This document shows, in pieces, positions 1 through 8,588 of a stretch of 64,000 bases of DNA. The notes below the pieces were generated by a model, which saw only the letters and a program-made list of their open reading frames with translations, had not been told where the DNA came from and ran no database searches. Made by a program: the position numbers and the translations under genes. Positions within the stretch are counted from its first letter, which is position 1. The number at the start of each line of letters is the position of its first letter. This stretch comes from Lyngbya sp. HA4199-MV5 (GTDB lineage: Bacteria > Cyanobacteriota > Cyanobacteriia > Leptolyngbyales > Leptolyngbyaceae), in NCBI GenBank assembly GCA_019359375.1, contig JAHHHL010000023.1, positions 1-64,000 on the forward strand, written 5' to 3'.

Positions 1-96
1 ATTTCGCTCTCCAAAGCAGCGATGAAAGCAGTGGAGCGAAGATTAGAACGCAAGCCGTTGTTACCCAAGTGGGATATCCTGATCCAACCCGCTTAA
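1..96 (+). CDS. C-terminal end of an unidentified gene (5' end outside window)
   Basis: Frame 1 is open from the first base to a TAA at 94-96 and gives 31 residues ending in KWDILIQPA. The tail is basic (RRLERK). I do not recognise the family from so short a piece. Codon use is like that of the neighbours, so it is probably the real 3' end of a gene that begins upstream of the window, possibly a transposase, but that is only a guess. Confidence 0.45.
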   Translation: MSLSKAAMKAVERRLERKPLLPKWDILIQPA

Positions 97-123
97 TTTG
101 GTATCTTCTTTGCCGGAAATCAC

Positions 124-158
124 CTAACAACTAACAACTAACAACTAACAACTAACAA
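124..158. repeat. Heptanucleotide tandem repeat (CTAACAA)x5
   Basis: Five uninterrupted copies of the 7-bp unit CTAACAA. It is followed at about 180-228 by pyrimidine-rich imperfect repeats (CTGCTTCCCT type). Both resemble the short tandemly repeated repetitive sequences found between genes of filamentous cyanobacteria. Related CTAACAA stretches recur near 35035 and 28760. Confidence 0.85.
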
Positions 159-278
159 CTGTTTCAACTCAAAACTCTGTCTCCCCTGCTTCCCTCGCCC
201 CCTCTGCTTCCCTCTGCCCCTCTGCGTCAATGAATGCAAACAAATGTAACGATATTGCCGTCATGACGGGTTGGAGTC

Positions 279-307
279 TTGACAGCAGCCTGTGCAGTCG
301 ATATTCT
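279..307 (+). promoter_or_regulatory. Sigma70-type promoter of the ribbon-helix-helix gene
   Basis: A perfect -35 TTGACA (279-284) is followed after 17 bp by TATTCT (302-307). The start codon of the downstream gene at 342 lies 34 bp beyond the -10 box. The promoter overlaps a possible in-frame TTG at 279, which argues that translation begins at the ATG at 342 instead. Confidence 0.65.
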
Positions 308-341
308 TGCATTCATACCCGGGTACACAACTGAGAGTTCT

Positions 342-704
342 ATGCAAGACAAGCAGAAGGTTACGCTATATCTCCCGCCAGAGTTGCACCGTCAGCTAAA
401 AATTCGAGCGGCATTAGACTCTGAGACGATGACAGACATTGCTCAACGAGCGATCGTGTTTTACCTCTCCCACTCAGAGTTGGTCGATGGGTATGAGGAG
501 TCAAAGCATGGTCAGTCTCACAGGGTATATACCTGCCCAGACTGCTCGTCTCCTTCTGTTTTAAGGGGAGATGATATGGTCTCACTCCGCACGCAGTCCG
601 GTGTTCTGCTTGAGGAGAAGGTCTCAGTGGGTAAGGTGCAGGTAGCCAAGGTTGCCTCTATCAAAGCTGATTCTCAAGGTGAGGGTGAGTTGGTTCCCTG
701 CTAG
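342..704 (+). CDS. Ribbon-helix-helix (CopG/Arc-like) protein with a CxxC tail
   Basis: The 120-residue product begins MQDKQKVTLYLPPEL. Residues 5-45 fit a ribbon-helix-helix DNA-binding fold: a short beta strand (KVTLYLP), then two helices with the LPPELHRQLK and SETMTDIAQRAIVFYL patterns. A CPDC motif (C65, C68) and a lone C-terminal Cys follow, which could bind a metal or be redox-active. The ATG at 342 was chosen over an in-frame TTG at 279 because the latter falls inside a good promoter. It is transcribed towards ycf46, which starts 133 bp downstream. Likely a small transcriptional regulator, possibly of the ycf46-ycf35 region or of itself; the target is unknown. Confidence 0.75.
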   Translation: MQDKQKVTLYLPPELHRQLKIRAALDSETMTDIAQRAIVFYLSHSELVDGYEESKHGQSHRVYTCPDCSSPSVLRGDDMVSLRTQSGVLLEEKVSVGKVQVAKVASIKADSQGEGELVPC

Positions 705-837
705 GAGTGTTCTTCTTGATCTGCTGCCTTAGTGATGCACCCTTGCCCGGCAGCTAGTTGTCATCTGCTATTGGGGTTTAAGCAAGTTAAGGATTCTAGG
801 TTTTTAATGTTTGCACTGTCTCTCATGGGTTGATGTT

Positions 838-2343
838 ATGCAAGAAGAACTTAGTATTCTGATACAGGCCCAGTACCCCCTCGTCTACATGGTGACTTCT
901 GAGGAAGAGCGGGCTGAGCAAACCATTGCAGCGATCGCTCAAGCAAAGCCGCAACGCCGTGTATACATCTGGACAGTGACTCATGGCATTGTGGAGTACG
1001 GTCAACCCCGTAATGTAACCCAGCACAATACGGTTTCTCCGGAAGCTGCCATTGAATGGGTGATTCGCCACAAAGAGCCTGGAATTTTTGTTTTCAAGGA
1101 TCTCCATCCGTTCTATTCTGCCCCGGTCATTCGCTGGCTACGAGATGCGATCGCAAGCTTCAAAGGCAGTCAGAAGGCGATCGTGCTGATGTCTCCGGTG
1201 CAAGAAATTCCCATTGAGCTAGAGAAGGAAGTAGCTGTGCTGGACTACCCCATGCCGGACATGGGTGAGCTAAACCACGTCCTTTCACAGCAGCTTGAGC
1301 AGGTTCGCACTCGACGCATCACCACCGAAGCGAGGGAAAAGTTGCTAAAAGCGGCGCTGGGTCTGACACGAGATGAAGCCGAGAAAGTGTACCGCAAAGC
1401 GCAGGTAACGGCTGGGCGCTTGACAGAAGAAGAAGTTGATATTGTTCTGTCTGAGAAAAAGCAACTGATTCGTCGCAACGGCATTTTGGAGTACGTTGAA
1501 GAAGACGAAACGATCGACTCAGTGGGTGGCTTGGAAGAACTAAAGCGCTGGCTGAAACAGCGATCGAATGCCTTTACTGAGCGTGCCAGAGAATACGGCT
1601 TACCTCAGCCAAAAGGGATGCTGATTTTAGGAGTTCCTGGATGCGGCAAGTCACTGATTGCTAAAACTACATCTCGCTTGTGGGGTTTACCGCTCCTTCG
1701 CCTCGATATGGGGCGGGTCTATGACGGCTCAATGGTAGGGCGATCGGAGGCCAACCTGCGCGGTGCCTTGAAAACAGCCGAATCGATTTCACCTGCCATC
1801 CTCTTCATTGATGAAATGGATAAGGCATTTGCAGGCAGCACAGGTTCAGCCGATTCCGATGGTGGCACCTCTAGCCGCATCTTTGGTTCCTTTCTTACCT
1901 GGATGCAAGAGAAAACGTCTCCCGTGTTTGTGATGGCAACAGCAAACCGGGTTGAGCGCTTGCCAGGAGAGTTTCTGCGGAAGGGACGCTTTGACGAAAT
2001 CTTCTTTGTCGATCTGCCCAACAGTGAAGAGCGTAAAGAGATCTTCAAAATTCATCTTTCCAAGCGTCGGCGCGAGATTGCACGTTTTGATTTAGACCAG
2101 TTGGCAAATGTTTGCGAGGGCTTCTCAGGAGCCGAGATTGAGCAAGCACTGGTCGCCGCCATGTACGAAGCGTTTGCCCAGGATCGAGAGTTTACTCAAC
2201 TGGACATTATTGCGGCGATCAAGTCAACCTTACCGCTTTCTAAGACCATGACTGAGCAGGTGACTGCCCTTCGGGACTGGGCAAGGCAGCGCGCGCGACC
2301 TGCTGCGTCCTCAGTGGCTGAATATCAGCGACTTGAGTTCTAA
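838..2343 (+). CDS. ycf46: Ycf46-type AAA+ ATPase
   Basis: 501 residues. The N-terminal 200 residues are the Ycf46-specific region, followed by a classical AAA+ module: Walker A GVPGCGKS near 265-272, Walker B LFIDE near 322-326, and the RKGRFD motif near 381-386 that supplies the sensor/arginine-finger region in this family. The length matches plastid and cyanobacterial Ycf46 (about 500). Ycf46 in Synechocystis has been linked to regulation of CO2 utilisation; its molecular substrate is not established. The ATG at 838 starts the conserved sequence MQEELSILIQAQ; the reading frame extends upstream only through a TTG at 811. ycf35 follows 130 bp downstream. The protein is soluble and likely hexameric by family. 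Confidence 0.92.
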   Translation: MQEELSILIQAQYPLVYMVTSEEERAEQTIAAIAQAKPQRRVYIWTVTHGIVEYGQPRNVTQHNTVSPEAAIEWVIRHKEPGIFVFKDLHPFYSAPVIRWLRDAIASFKGSQKAIVLMSPVQEIPIELEKEVAVLDYPMPDMGELNHVLSQQLEQVRTRRITTEAREKLLKAALGLTRDEAEKVYRKAQVTAGRLTEEEVDIVLSEKKQLIRRNGILEYVEEDETIDSVGGLEELKRWLKQRSNAFTERAREYGLPQPKGMLILGVPGCGKSLIAKTTSRLWGLPLLRLDMGRVYDGSMVGRSEANLRGALKTAESISPAILFIDEMDKAFAGSTGSADSDGGTSSRIFGSFLTWMQEKTSPVFVMATANRVERLPGEFLRKGRFDEIFFVDLPNSEERKEIFKIHLSKRRREIARFDLDQLANVCEGFSGAEIEQALVAAMYEAFAQDREFTQLDIIAAIKSTLPLSKTMTEQVTALRDWARQRARPAASSVAEYQRLEF

Positions 2344-2473
2344 AAGCTTTCTCCTGCTCCCAACAGGAGGAAAGGCTAGCATTTGCTAGCAGCCGACCCA
2401 AAAGCTAATAGCGATCGTTGTTAGCTCCTGACCACCAAACGTTGTTCTCAAATCTCCACAGGAGGAAACTCAA
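2344..2473 (+). promoter_or_regulatory. ycf46-ycf35 spacer with several inverted repeats and a strong RBS
   Basis: CTCCTG/CAGGAG (2351-2369) and GCTAG/CTAGC around 2376-2391 can each form a small hairpin, and AGCTAA/TTAGCT flanks a HIP1-like core near 2402-2427. A consensus AGGAGG lies 8 bp before the ycf35 ATG. The hairpins could stabilise or process a ycf46-ycf35 transcript, or end the ycf46 message; the sequence alone does not decide. Confidence 0.35.
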
Positions 2474-2827
2474 ATGTCTCACTTTAGCACTCTGCGTACC
2501 AAGATCACTGATGCCGAAATCCTGAAGGCTTCTCTCCGTGATCTGGGGATCTCGGTGAAGACGGATGCTGATGTTCGTGGCTACAACGGTCAACGTGTTC
2601 GTTCGGACATCGTTGCTGTTTTGGAAGGCGAATACGATCTGGGCTGGTCTCGCAATACCGATGGTTCATTTGACCTGATTGCTGACCTCTGGGGCGTGGC
2701 TAAAAAGCACAACCAGACCGAGCTAATCAACTCGATCAACCAGAAGTATGCTGTGAACAAGACCTTGTCTGAAGTCAAGCGCCCTGGTCTGCAAAACGCA
2801 AACGTCAAACTGGTACTACAAAAGTAG
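2474..2827 (+). CDS. ycf35: Ycf35 (DUF1257) protein
   Basis: 117 residues, the usual length for Ycf35, opening with MSHFSTLRTKI and containing the family segment DIVAVLEGEYDLGWS. It has no membrane segment or signal peptide. Function is unknown; the gene is kept in red-algal plastids and nearly all cyanobacteria, which points to a photosynthesis- or plastid-related role. It has a perfect Shine-Dalgarno and is followed at once by a rho-independent terminator, so it is the last gene of its transcription unit, probably together with ycf46. Confidence 0.9.
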   Translation: MSHFSTLRTKITDAEILKASLRDLGISVKTDADVRGYNGQRVRSDIVAVLEGEYDLGWSRNTDGSFDLIADLWGVAKKHNQTELINSINQKYAVNKTLSEVKRPGLQNANVKLVLQK

Positions 2828-2851
2828 TTTCCTTACGCGTTCCCAAACTAG

Positions 2852-2884
2852 CGGGTTAACCTTTCCCCGGTTAGCCCGTTTTTT
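2852..2884 (+). terminator. Rho-independent terminator after ycf35
   Basis: CGGGTTAACC and GGTTAGCCCG form a 10-bp stem with one G-T-type mismatch and a TTTCCCC loop. It is followed directly by TTTTTTG, 25 bp after the ycf35 stop codon. Confidence 0.85.
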
Positions 2885-2984
2885 GTTTGGGCTTCGAGGG
2901 TTTGGGCGTAAGATGAATGGCAAGCGCCGCGTTCGACCGTTGATCAGCCGTCTCACGTCCTGTTTTAACTGCAATGCTTTTGCT

Positions 2985-3860
2985 ATGAATCCGATTTCTC
3001 TGGAGCTTGATCAACAGATTAGACAATTGCTACGTCGTTGCGGTCAGTATGCCGAGCAAATGTCCGCCAGTCAGTTTGAGGTGTTTGAGAAAGGTCCGGA
3101 TGATTACGTTACTAGCATCGATTCGCTTCTGGATCAAAAGCTGTCAGCGGCATTCAAGCTCATGTTTCCTGATGATGGTGTCATCACCGAAGAGAATGCA
3201 CAGTCAAGAACGAAGTTTCACGATCGCCATAACCGTCTGTGGTGTATCGACCCCATCGACGGGACGGAAGATTTTATTCACCGCAAGCGTGATTACGCCG
3301 TCATGGTGGGCTTGCTGCAAGACTATCAGCCGATCGCGGGGTGGCTGTATGCCCCTGCCTACGACCAACTTTACTATGGTGGATCAGATTGGGGGGTATT
3401 TCAGGCGACGGCAGACGCGGTACCTGAACCGCTCGTTGGCATTGAGCCAGCATCACCCACGGCTGGCTTTTGCCCTGTCTTGATTGGGCATCGTGACCAG
3501 TCGCGGTTTGGTAGTGCGATCGCCCAATTAATCCCCGAAGCACAGTTTTATTCACTGGGTAGTTTTGGGCTGAAGGTGGTAGATGTGATTTTAGGACGAG
3601 CGGGGCTTTACCTGTATCTCAACGGTCGAGTCAAATTGTGGGATACCGTTGGTCCGTTAGCACTGGCAAAAGCCGCCGGGTTGGTGTGCTGCGATTTAGA
3701 AGGGCGATCGATCAGTTTCTCGCCCCTTGATATAGATTCTGAGACGCTGGCACACAAACAGCCAATTTTAGTCGGCTGGGCAAATTATGTTGAATTGTTG
3801 CGTCCCAGACTTAAAGCAGCCGTTGAGACAGTGATGCCAAATCTAGAATCCTCAGTTTAG
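2985..3860 (+). CDS. Inositol monophosphatase-family phosphatase
   Basis: 291 residues. All metal-binding motifs of the Mg-dependent, lithium-sensitive phosphatase family are present: ITEEN (E69, E70), CIDPIDGT (D89, D92) and LWDTVGP (W219, D220). It therefore hydrolyses a small phosphate monoester, either inositol phosphate or 3'(2')-phosphoadenosine-type nucleotides; motifs alone do not decide. The ATG at 2985 gives the expected short N-terminus (MNPISLELDQQI); upstream in-frame starts would run through the ycf35 terminator region. A second, only distantly similar member lies at 11772-12635. Confidence 0.85.
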   Translation: MNPISLELDQQIRQLLRRCGQYAEQMSASQFEVFEKGPDDYVTSIDSLLDQKLSAAFKLMFPDDGVITEENAQSRTKFHDRHNRLWCIDPIDGTEDFIHRKRDYAVMVGLLQDYQPIAGWLYAPAYDQLYYGGSDWGVFQATADAVPEPLVGIEPASPTAGFCPVLIGHRDQSRFGSAIAQLIPEAQFYSLGSFGLKVVDVILGRAGLYLYLNGRVKLWDTVGPLALAKAAGLVCCDLEGRSISFSPLDIDSETLAHKQPILVGWANYVELLRPRLKAAVETVMPNLESSV

Positions 3861-3910
3861 AGAAGACTGCTTATACTAGGAATCTGAGTCTTTGTAACAG
3901 CGCGTCAGTC

Positions 3911-4069
3911 ATGCAGATCTTAGAGGTTGGAGCGCTGAACCGTCAGGAATCGATCGAGGTTCGCCAAAAGTTGCAGGGCGCTTTGAAAAACACTCTACAA
4001 GTGCAGCTCAAACCTTGCTACTATTCTTCCCATCAGGTGGAATTGACCGTTGACGCAAAGAATCCGTAG
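3911..4069 (+). CDS. Small hypothetical protein (52 aa)
   Basis: An ATG-initiated frame of 52 codons (MQILEVGALNRQESIEVRQK...) with codon choice like its neighbours, filling most of the gap between the phosphatase and the Crp-type gene. No recognisable domain, signal peptide or membrane segment, and no strong Shine-Dalgarno. It may be a genuine small protein, but the support is only an open frame in an otherwise unexplained 320-bp gap. Confidence 0.35.
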   Translation: MQILEVGALNRQESIEVRQKLQGALKNTLQVQLKPCYYSSHQVELTVDAKNP

Positions 4070-4183
4070 ATTCTCCCTCCAAGAAGCCATGATAATCCTG
4101 CCATGATGATACATAGGCAGTGATGCCGCCTTTTTAGCCCTTGCTGTGATTTCTGTTCAGCCTCCTTATTTCATAAACCTTTC

Positions 4184-4873
4184 ATGCAGATCGAAGCGTT
4201 TAGTGAACTCTTCCCCCTCTTAACGGCAGCCAGCCCAGAAACGTTGGAGTGGCTACTATCGGTTGCCGTTGAACATGAATACCCCGCCAATCGGGCAGTG
4301 TTAATGGAAGATGCATGGGGGAACGCTGTCTATTTCGTGGCTTCTGGGTGGGTTAAGGTACGGCGGCTTTCTGGATCAGGCGAAGATGTGGTTACGTTAG
4401 CCGTGCTGGGACAAGGCGACTTCTTTGGCGAAATGGCGATTTTGGATGAATCACCGCGATCGACCGATGTAATCGCCCTTTCTGCGGTGAAGCTCATCAG
4501 CATTTCGGCACAGCGATTCATTCAAACCTTATTTAAGGATCCGCAACTGCATCACCGGATGCTGCAATTAATGGTGAGACGATTGCGCCAGACCAACATC
4601 CGCTTTCAGTTGCGGCATCAACCGCCTGCTGTCAAGCTGGCAAACACGCTGGTCTCGCTGGGCGAAAACTACGGTCATGAAACGCAGCATGGAGTCGAAA
4701 TTTTCAACATCCCCTTCAAGGATCTGGCGGATGTGACCGACATTGGCGTTGAGGAAACCGCCAAAATTATGGAAAAGCTAGACAGCAAAGGGTGGATCAA
4801 AATCGATGCTGCCAGTCATACGGTCTGTTTAACAAACCTCAAACAACTGATGCATCTAGCCGGAAAAGTTTAG
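4184..4873 (+). CDS. Crp/Fnr-family transcriptional regulator
   Basis: 229 residues. Residues about 1-120 are a cyclic-nucleotide-binding-type beta barrel. The phosphate-binding cassette FFGEMAILDESPRST (80-94) keeps the Gly-Glu and Pro-Arg-Ser positions that contact the nucleotide in CRP, so ligand binding is plausible. A long dimerisation helix follows, then a winged HTH (about 165-215, FKDLADVTDIGVEETAKIMEKL). It lacks the Cys set of FNR, and it is not clearly NtcA because its recognition helix differs from the NtcA form I know. Probably a cAMP-type or related global regulator; regulon unknown. It stands alone upstream of the M61 peptidase. Confidence 0.85.
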   Translation: MQIEAFSELFPLLTAASPETLEWLLSVAVEHEYPANRAVLMEDAWGNAVYFVASGWVKVRRLSGSGEDVVTLAVLGQGDFFGEMAILDESPRSTDVIALSAVKLISISAQRFIQTLFKDPQLHHRMLQLMVRRLRQTNIRFQLRHQPPAVKLANTLVSLGENYGHETQHGVEIFNIPFKDLADVTDIGVEETAKIMEKLDSKGWIKIDAASHTVCLTNLKQLMHLAGKV

Positions 4874-5007
4874 CGTTCAGGCTGATACAGTCATTGCGGC
4901 GATCGACTGTTATGCTAACGGCGATTAGTGGCGCAGCCGTGACGCAGTGTTGTGTTCGTCATTGAGATTGATCATTCAGGATTTGTCATTCAGGAGTAGT
5001 ACGAGGC

Positions 5008-6867
5008 ATGAATCGAGAAGATCTGGATCAGAGTGGACAGATTGAGCCGTTCCAGTCAGCCGATACTAATACAGAGCGAAAGCCCGCTTCGCAGACCTTT
5101 CCTCATTTGCCGCCGCTGCAACTGCACTATGAAGTAGCGATGCCAGAGCCAGAGTCACACTTGTTTGAGGTGTGCCTGCACGTCAAAGGCTGTCAGCATG
5201 TAGAGGATTTGCTTGACTTGAAAATGCCCGTCTGGACTCCGGGATCTTACCTGGTGCGGGAATATGCCAGACACTTGCAGGACTTTGCGGCGGCGGACGA
5301 TCGCACAAACACCCCCTTACCCTGGCGCAAGCTCAGCAAGAATCACTGGCAGATCGAAACCCAGGGGCACGAAGGTGTGATCCTTCGCTACCGGATCTAC
5401 GCCGATGAACTGTCCGTGCGAACGAATCACCTGGATGGGACGCATGGCTACTTCAATGGAGCCGCCCTGTTCTTCTACATTCCGGGTTATAAACATTATC
5501 CCCTACAGATTACGATCGTCCCTCCAACTGACTGGCATGTATCCACATCACTTCCAGCTTTAAAGACGGCAAACACCTTTGAAGCCGCCGATTTTGACAC
5601 CCTGGTCGATAGCCCGGTTGAAATTGGTCGCCATGCAGTGTATGCGTTTGAGGCGCTGTCGAAACCACACCAGCTAGCAGTCTGGGGAGAGGGCAATCTG
5701 GAGCCAGAGCGGTTGATTCCAGACATCCAAAAATTGATTCAGGTTGAAGCAGATCTCTTTGGTGGCTTACCCTACGATCGCTACCTCTTTTTGCTGCACC
5801 TGTCGTCTCAAGGGTTTGGTGGGCTGGAGCACAAGTCGTCTTGTTCGTTGATCTATCAGCGCTTTGGGTTTCGGAGCAAGGATAAGTACGATCGCTTTAT
5901 TCAGTTGGTGGCGCACGAATTTTTTCACCTGTGGAACGTGAAGCGGATTCGCCCGAAAGCGCTGGAGGTGTTTGACTATGAGCAAGAAAACTATACGCCA
6001 TCGCTCTGGTTTAGCGAGGGTACAACCAGTTTTTACGATCTGGTCATTCCCTATCGGGCAGGCATTTACGATTTGCGAACGTACCTAACAGCGCTGAACC
6101 GTGAGATTACCCGCTTTCAGATGACACCGGGACGCAAAGTACAGCCATTAAGTGAATCCAGTTTTGATGCCTGGGTAAAGCTGTATCGATCGGATGCGAA
6201 TAGTCCAAACTCCCAGATGTCTTACTACCTGAAGGGAGAAATAGTATCGCTGTTGCTCGATCTGCTGATACGGGCACGACATGGCAATCGGCGATCGCTG
6301 GATGATGTGATGCGGCAGATGTGGGAAGAGTTTGGCAAACCTGAAGTGGGCTTTACGCCAGCCCAACTCCAGAAAATCATTGAGGAAGTTGCTGAAACCG
6401 ACTTAACGGACTTCTTTGAGCGATACCTGCACGGAACGGATGACTTGCCGTTTGATGAGTATCTCAACCCCTTTGGGCTGCGCTTGTTAGCGGACAGTGG
6501 CGCAGAAGACGGCGTGCCTTATCTGGGTCTGACGGTAAAGCCAGAATATGGACGCGATGTGGTGAAATTTGTCGAGACGGGGTCGCCTGCTCGCAAAGCC
6601 GGAATCGATGCTGGCGATGAGCTTTTAGCCATTAACGGTCTGCGGGTGACGGCGGATCAGTTGAGTGAGCGATTACGAGATTTTCGATCGGGCGATCGTC
6701 TACAGCTTTCCTTTTTTCATCAGGATGAGTTGCGGTCCAGTACGGTCACATTAGCAGAACCGCGAATGACGCGCTTTCAGGTTGTTCCAGTTGAGCAACC
6801 ATCTCGCAGTCAAGCGCAAAACTTTTTGGGCTGGTTGGGTGTGCCCTTGGACAGCATTAGAGGGTAG
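5008..6867 (+). CDS. M61-family metallopeptidase with C-terminal PDZ domain
   Basis: 619 residues. The zinc-binding motif HEFFH (H303, E304, H307) and the downstream glutamate in WFSEGTTSFY (E337) mark a gluzincin of the M61 (glycyl aminopeptidase-like) family. An N-terminal beta-rich M61 domain precedes it, and a PDZ domain occupies about 500-590 (VETGSPARKAGIDAGDELLAINGLRV region, with the carboxylate-binding loop YLGL). No obvious signal peptide, so probably cytosolic. Such enzymes remove N-terminal residues, with a preference for Gly or Ala in characterised members. A purine-rich RBS (GGAGTAGTACGAGGC) precedes the ATG. It is a single-gene unit. Confidence 0.88.
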   Translation: MNREDLDQSGQIEPFQSADTNTERKPASQTFPHLPPLQLHYEVAMPEPESHLFEVCLHVKGCQHVEDLLDLKMPVWTPGSYLVREYARHLQDFAAADDRTNTPLPWRKLSKNHWQIETQGHEGVILRYRIYADELSVRTNHLDGTHGYFNGAALFFYIPGYKHYPLQITIVPPTDWHVSTSLPALKTANTFEAADFDTLVDSPVEIGRHAVYAFEALSKPHQLAVWGEGNLEPERLIPDIQKLIQVEADLFGGLPYDRYLFLLHLSSQGFGGLEHKSSCSLIYQRFGFRSKDKYDRFIQLVAHEFFHLWNVKRIRPKALEVFDYEQENYTPSLWFSEGTTSFYDLVIPYRAGIYDLRTYLTALNREITRFQMTPGRKVQPLSESSFDAWVKLYRSDANSPNSQMSYYLKGEIVSLLLDLLIRARHGNRRSLDDVMRQMWEEFGKPEVGFTPAQLQKIIEEVAETDLTDFFERYLHGTDDLPFDEYLNPFGLRLLADSGAEDGVPYLGLTVKPEYGRDVVKFVETGSPARKAGIDAGDELLAINGLRVTADQLSERLRDFRSGDRLQLSFFHQDELRSSTVTLAEPRMTRFQVVPVEQPSRSQAQNFLGWLGVPLDSIRG

Positions 6868-7016
6868 GGTGCGGGGAAAGCGTTCAGCGGCAAGAACGAA
6901 TCTGTAGAGTGGTTTTCTAGAATTGCTCTAAAAATGCGGTTGTTCATACCCTCTACCCCATACCCCACACCCTTTTCATTCCTTGGGGTGCTGAACCTCA
7001 GCAGGGATGACTGGTC

Positions 7017-7796
7017 TTAGCCCAAACGATACCCAAAGCCTCGTACCGTAATGATGTACTGTGGACTGCTTGGATCGACCTCCAATTTTTCTCGTAGCCA
7101 GCGGATGTGGACATCAACCGTTTTAGAATCGCCCATAAAATCGATCCCCCAGACACGCTCTAGCAATTGATCGCGGGAAAAAACACGGCGCGGGTTGTTC
7201 ATGAATAATTCCAGCAGAGTAAATTCTTTGGGTGATAAATTAACGGCTCCGTCGCGCACTATAACCCGGCACTCTTGAGGGTAAAGCGCAATGTCTTGAA
7301 ATTGGATGACGAGCTGTTCCTGAAGCTGCGGCTGACGACTCGCACGGCGCAGTAAAGAGCGACACCGTGCAATTAACTCTCGCATCCCAAACGGTTTTGC
7401 TAAATAGTCATCGGCTCCAATCTCTAGCCCAACCACAACATCGGTTTCCGTGCCCTTAGCGCTGAGCATTAAAATCGGTGTGGTCATACCGTCCTGCCGC
7501 ATGAGGCGGCATAAATCGAGCCCATTAATGTAGGGCAGCATTAAATCCAGGATCAGCAGGTCGATCGCAGGCATCTCTCCCTCTTCACTACTCTGAGAAG
7601 CTCGCACCACGCCCAACGCCTGACGACCATCTTCCAGTGCCAGTACCTGATAGCCTTCATCCACCAGTGCCATTGCGATCGTTTCACGGATCAGGGCTTC
7701 ATCTTCAACAATGAGAATAAATGGCTGAGCATCTTCGGGCGAGTTAGCGACTCCGGACGATCGCATCATGGCATTAAATTTTGCAGCTTCAGACAT
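7017..7796 (-). CDS. OmpR/PhoB-family response regulator
   Basis: 259 residues: a receiver domain (about 25-145) with phospho-acceptor D84 in LILDLMLP, acidic residues E31-E33 and the conserved lysine K134 in YLAKPFG, then a PhoB-type winged helix (about 160-259) ending HIRWLREKL...RGFGYRLG. An unusually long N-terminal leader of about 24 residues precedes the receiver, and a loop insertion rich in Glu and Ser sits before the phosphorylated strand. It is fully equipped as a transcription factor of a two-component pathway, but no histidine kinase is adjacent, so it is an orphan here. It could be a SphR/PhoB-like regulator, but I cannot assign it from sequence alone. Confidence 0.88.
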   Translation of the reverse strand: MSEAAKFNAMMRSSGVANSPEDAQPFILIVEDEALIRETIAMALVDEGYQVLALEDGRQALGVVRASQSSEEGEMPAIDLLILDLMLPYINGLDLCRLMRQDGMTTPILMLSAKGTETDVVVGLEIGADDYLAKPFGMRELIARCRSLLRRASRQPQLQEQLVIQFQDIALYPQECRVIVRDGAVNLSPKEFTLLELFMNNPRRVFSRDQLLERVWGIDFMGDSKTVDVHIRWLREKLEVDPSSPQYIITVRGFGYRLG

Positions 7797-8255
7797 TTAA
7801 GCGCCGTAGGGTAGAGTCAATAGTTGTGTTTGAGCCTAAAGAATGTTTGAGCCTAAAGACTGAGGAAGCAATCAGTTGCAGCATTGTGCTTTACTACTGT
7901 TTTTAAACAAGAGAAAAACAATACACAGCCAATGATTTGCTCATAACTCGATCGTGAAAGTAACCTTGACAAAGACAAACTTAAGCGCAGAAAACTAATG
8001 CAAGCATGGCTCGTTCGCTATGCCAGGTTAAGTCTTAGTAAACTAAAGGTTAAGCTTGAAATAAAGGTTTCTTTAATGCCAATTAAAAACCTTAAAAAGC
8101 ATGGAGATAACCATCAGCATCATACAGATTTTTTCAAAGATGGCAATCAAAGAAGCGCTACATGCAAAAACGATCTGAAGCAAGCGATCGCGTTTGCACA
8201 ACAGCTTAGGCTAGTAGATCTGTAGAACCCTACCTATACTTTTGTTGAAGAAAAA
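7797..8255. other. 459-bp intergenic region
   Basis: This is the upstream region shared by the response regulator (leftward) and the small gene at 8256 (rightward). It contains a direct repeat of TTTGAGCCTAAAGA near 7831 and 7848 just upstream of the response regulator start. An A-rich stretch includes a possible -35 TTGACA near 7968. A weak frame of 49 codons from about 8076, rich in His and Lys, shows no good RBS. I see no RNA gene or repeat family here. Confidence 0.5.
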
Positions 8256-8552
8256 ATGACCCCGGTGATTACAGGTGATGGCTCCACGCTGCACCGCGAT
8301 GATGTTGAAGCATACGGGTTGAGAAAGAGTCGATCGCGAGTGAAGCAAGCGATTGATCTTCCTGGCACTTTTGTCTTTGAAGGGTCTGCTGCCAGCGCAC
8401 AAGCGTTCAAAGACGGTGGTGTCGTTGTCGTGCAGGGCGGCAAGATGCGCGGGGTGCAGCCAGATATTTTTATGCGGACATATCGGTTGAGTAATGGACG
8501 TGCGATCGGTTCTGTAACAGCAGATTTAAAGAGCCAGTGTGTGGTTCGTTGA
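8256..8552 (+). CDS. Small hypothetical protein (98 aa)
   Basis: 98 residues, ATG start preceded by GAAGAAAAA. The composition is that of a soluble folded protein (VFEGSAASAQAFKDGGVVVVQGG, DIFMRTYRLSNGRAIGSV) with no signal peptide or membrane helix. The segment VVVVQGGKMRGVQPDIFMRT looks like a short beta-rich domain, but I do not recognise it. An antisense frame covers part of it; I prefer the plus strand because of its start context and composition. The convergent NADH dehydrogenase gene ends 37 bp downstream. Confidence 0.5.
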   Translation: MTPVITGDGSTLHRDDVEAYGLRKSRSRVKQAIDLPGTFVFEGSAASAQAFKDGGVVVVQGGKMRGVQPDIFMRTYRLSNGRAIGSVTADLKSQCVVR

Positions 8553-8588
8553 CAATGGCGATCGCACCACGGCAACGTCAATCTTTGT

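Noticed and set aside
279-341. In-frame TTG extension of the ribbon-helix-helix gene
   Set aside because: The extension overlaps a near-perfect promoter and adds 21 residues unlike any RHH N-terminus; the ATG at 342 is preferred.
6868-7016. Terminator formed by GGGTGCGGGG and CCCCACACCC
   Set aside because: Arms are about 90 bp apart with a mismatch; too loose for a confident call.
7998-8225. 75-codon frame in the AT-rich spacer
   Set aside because: No RBS, low-complexity Lys/Leu-rich sequence and no family resemblance; kept only as an intergenic note.
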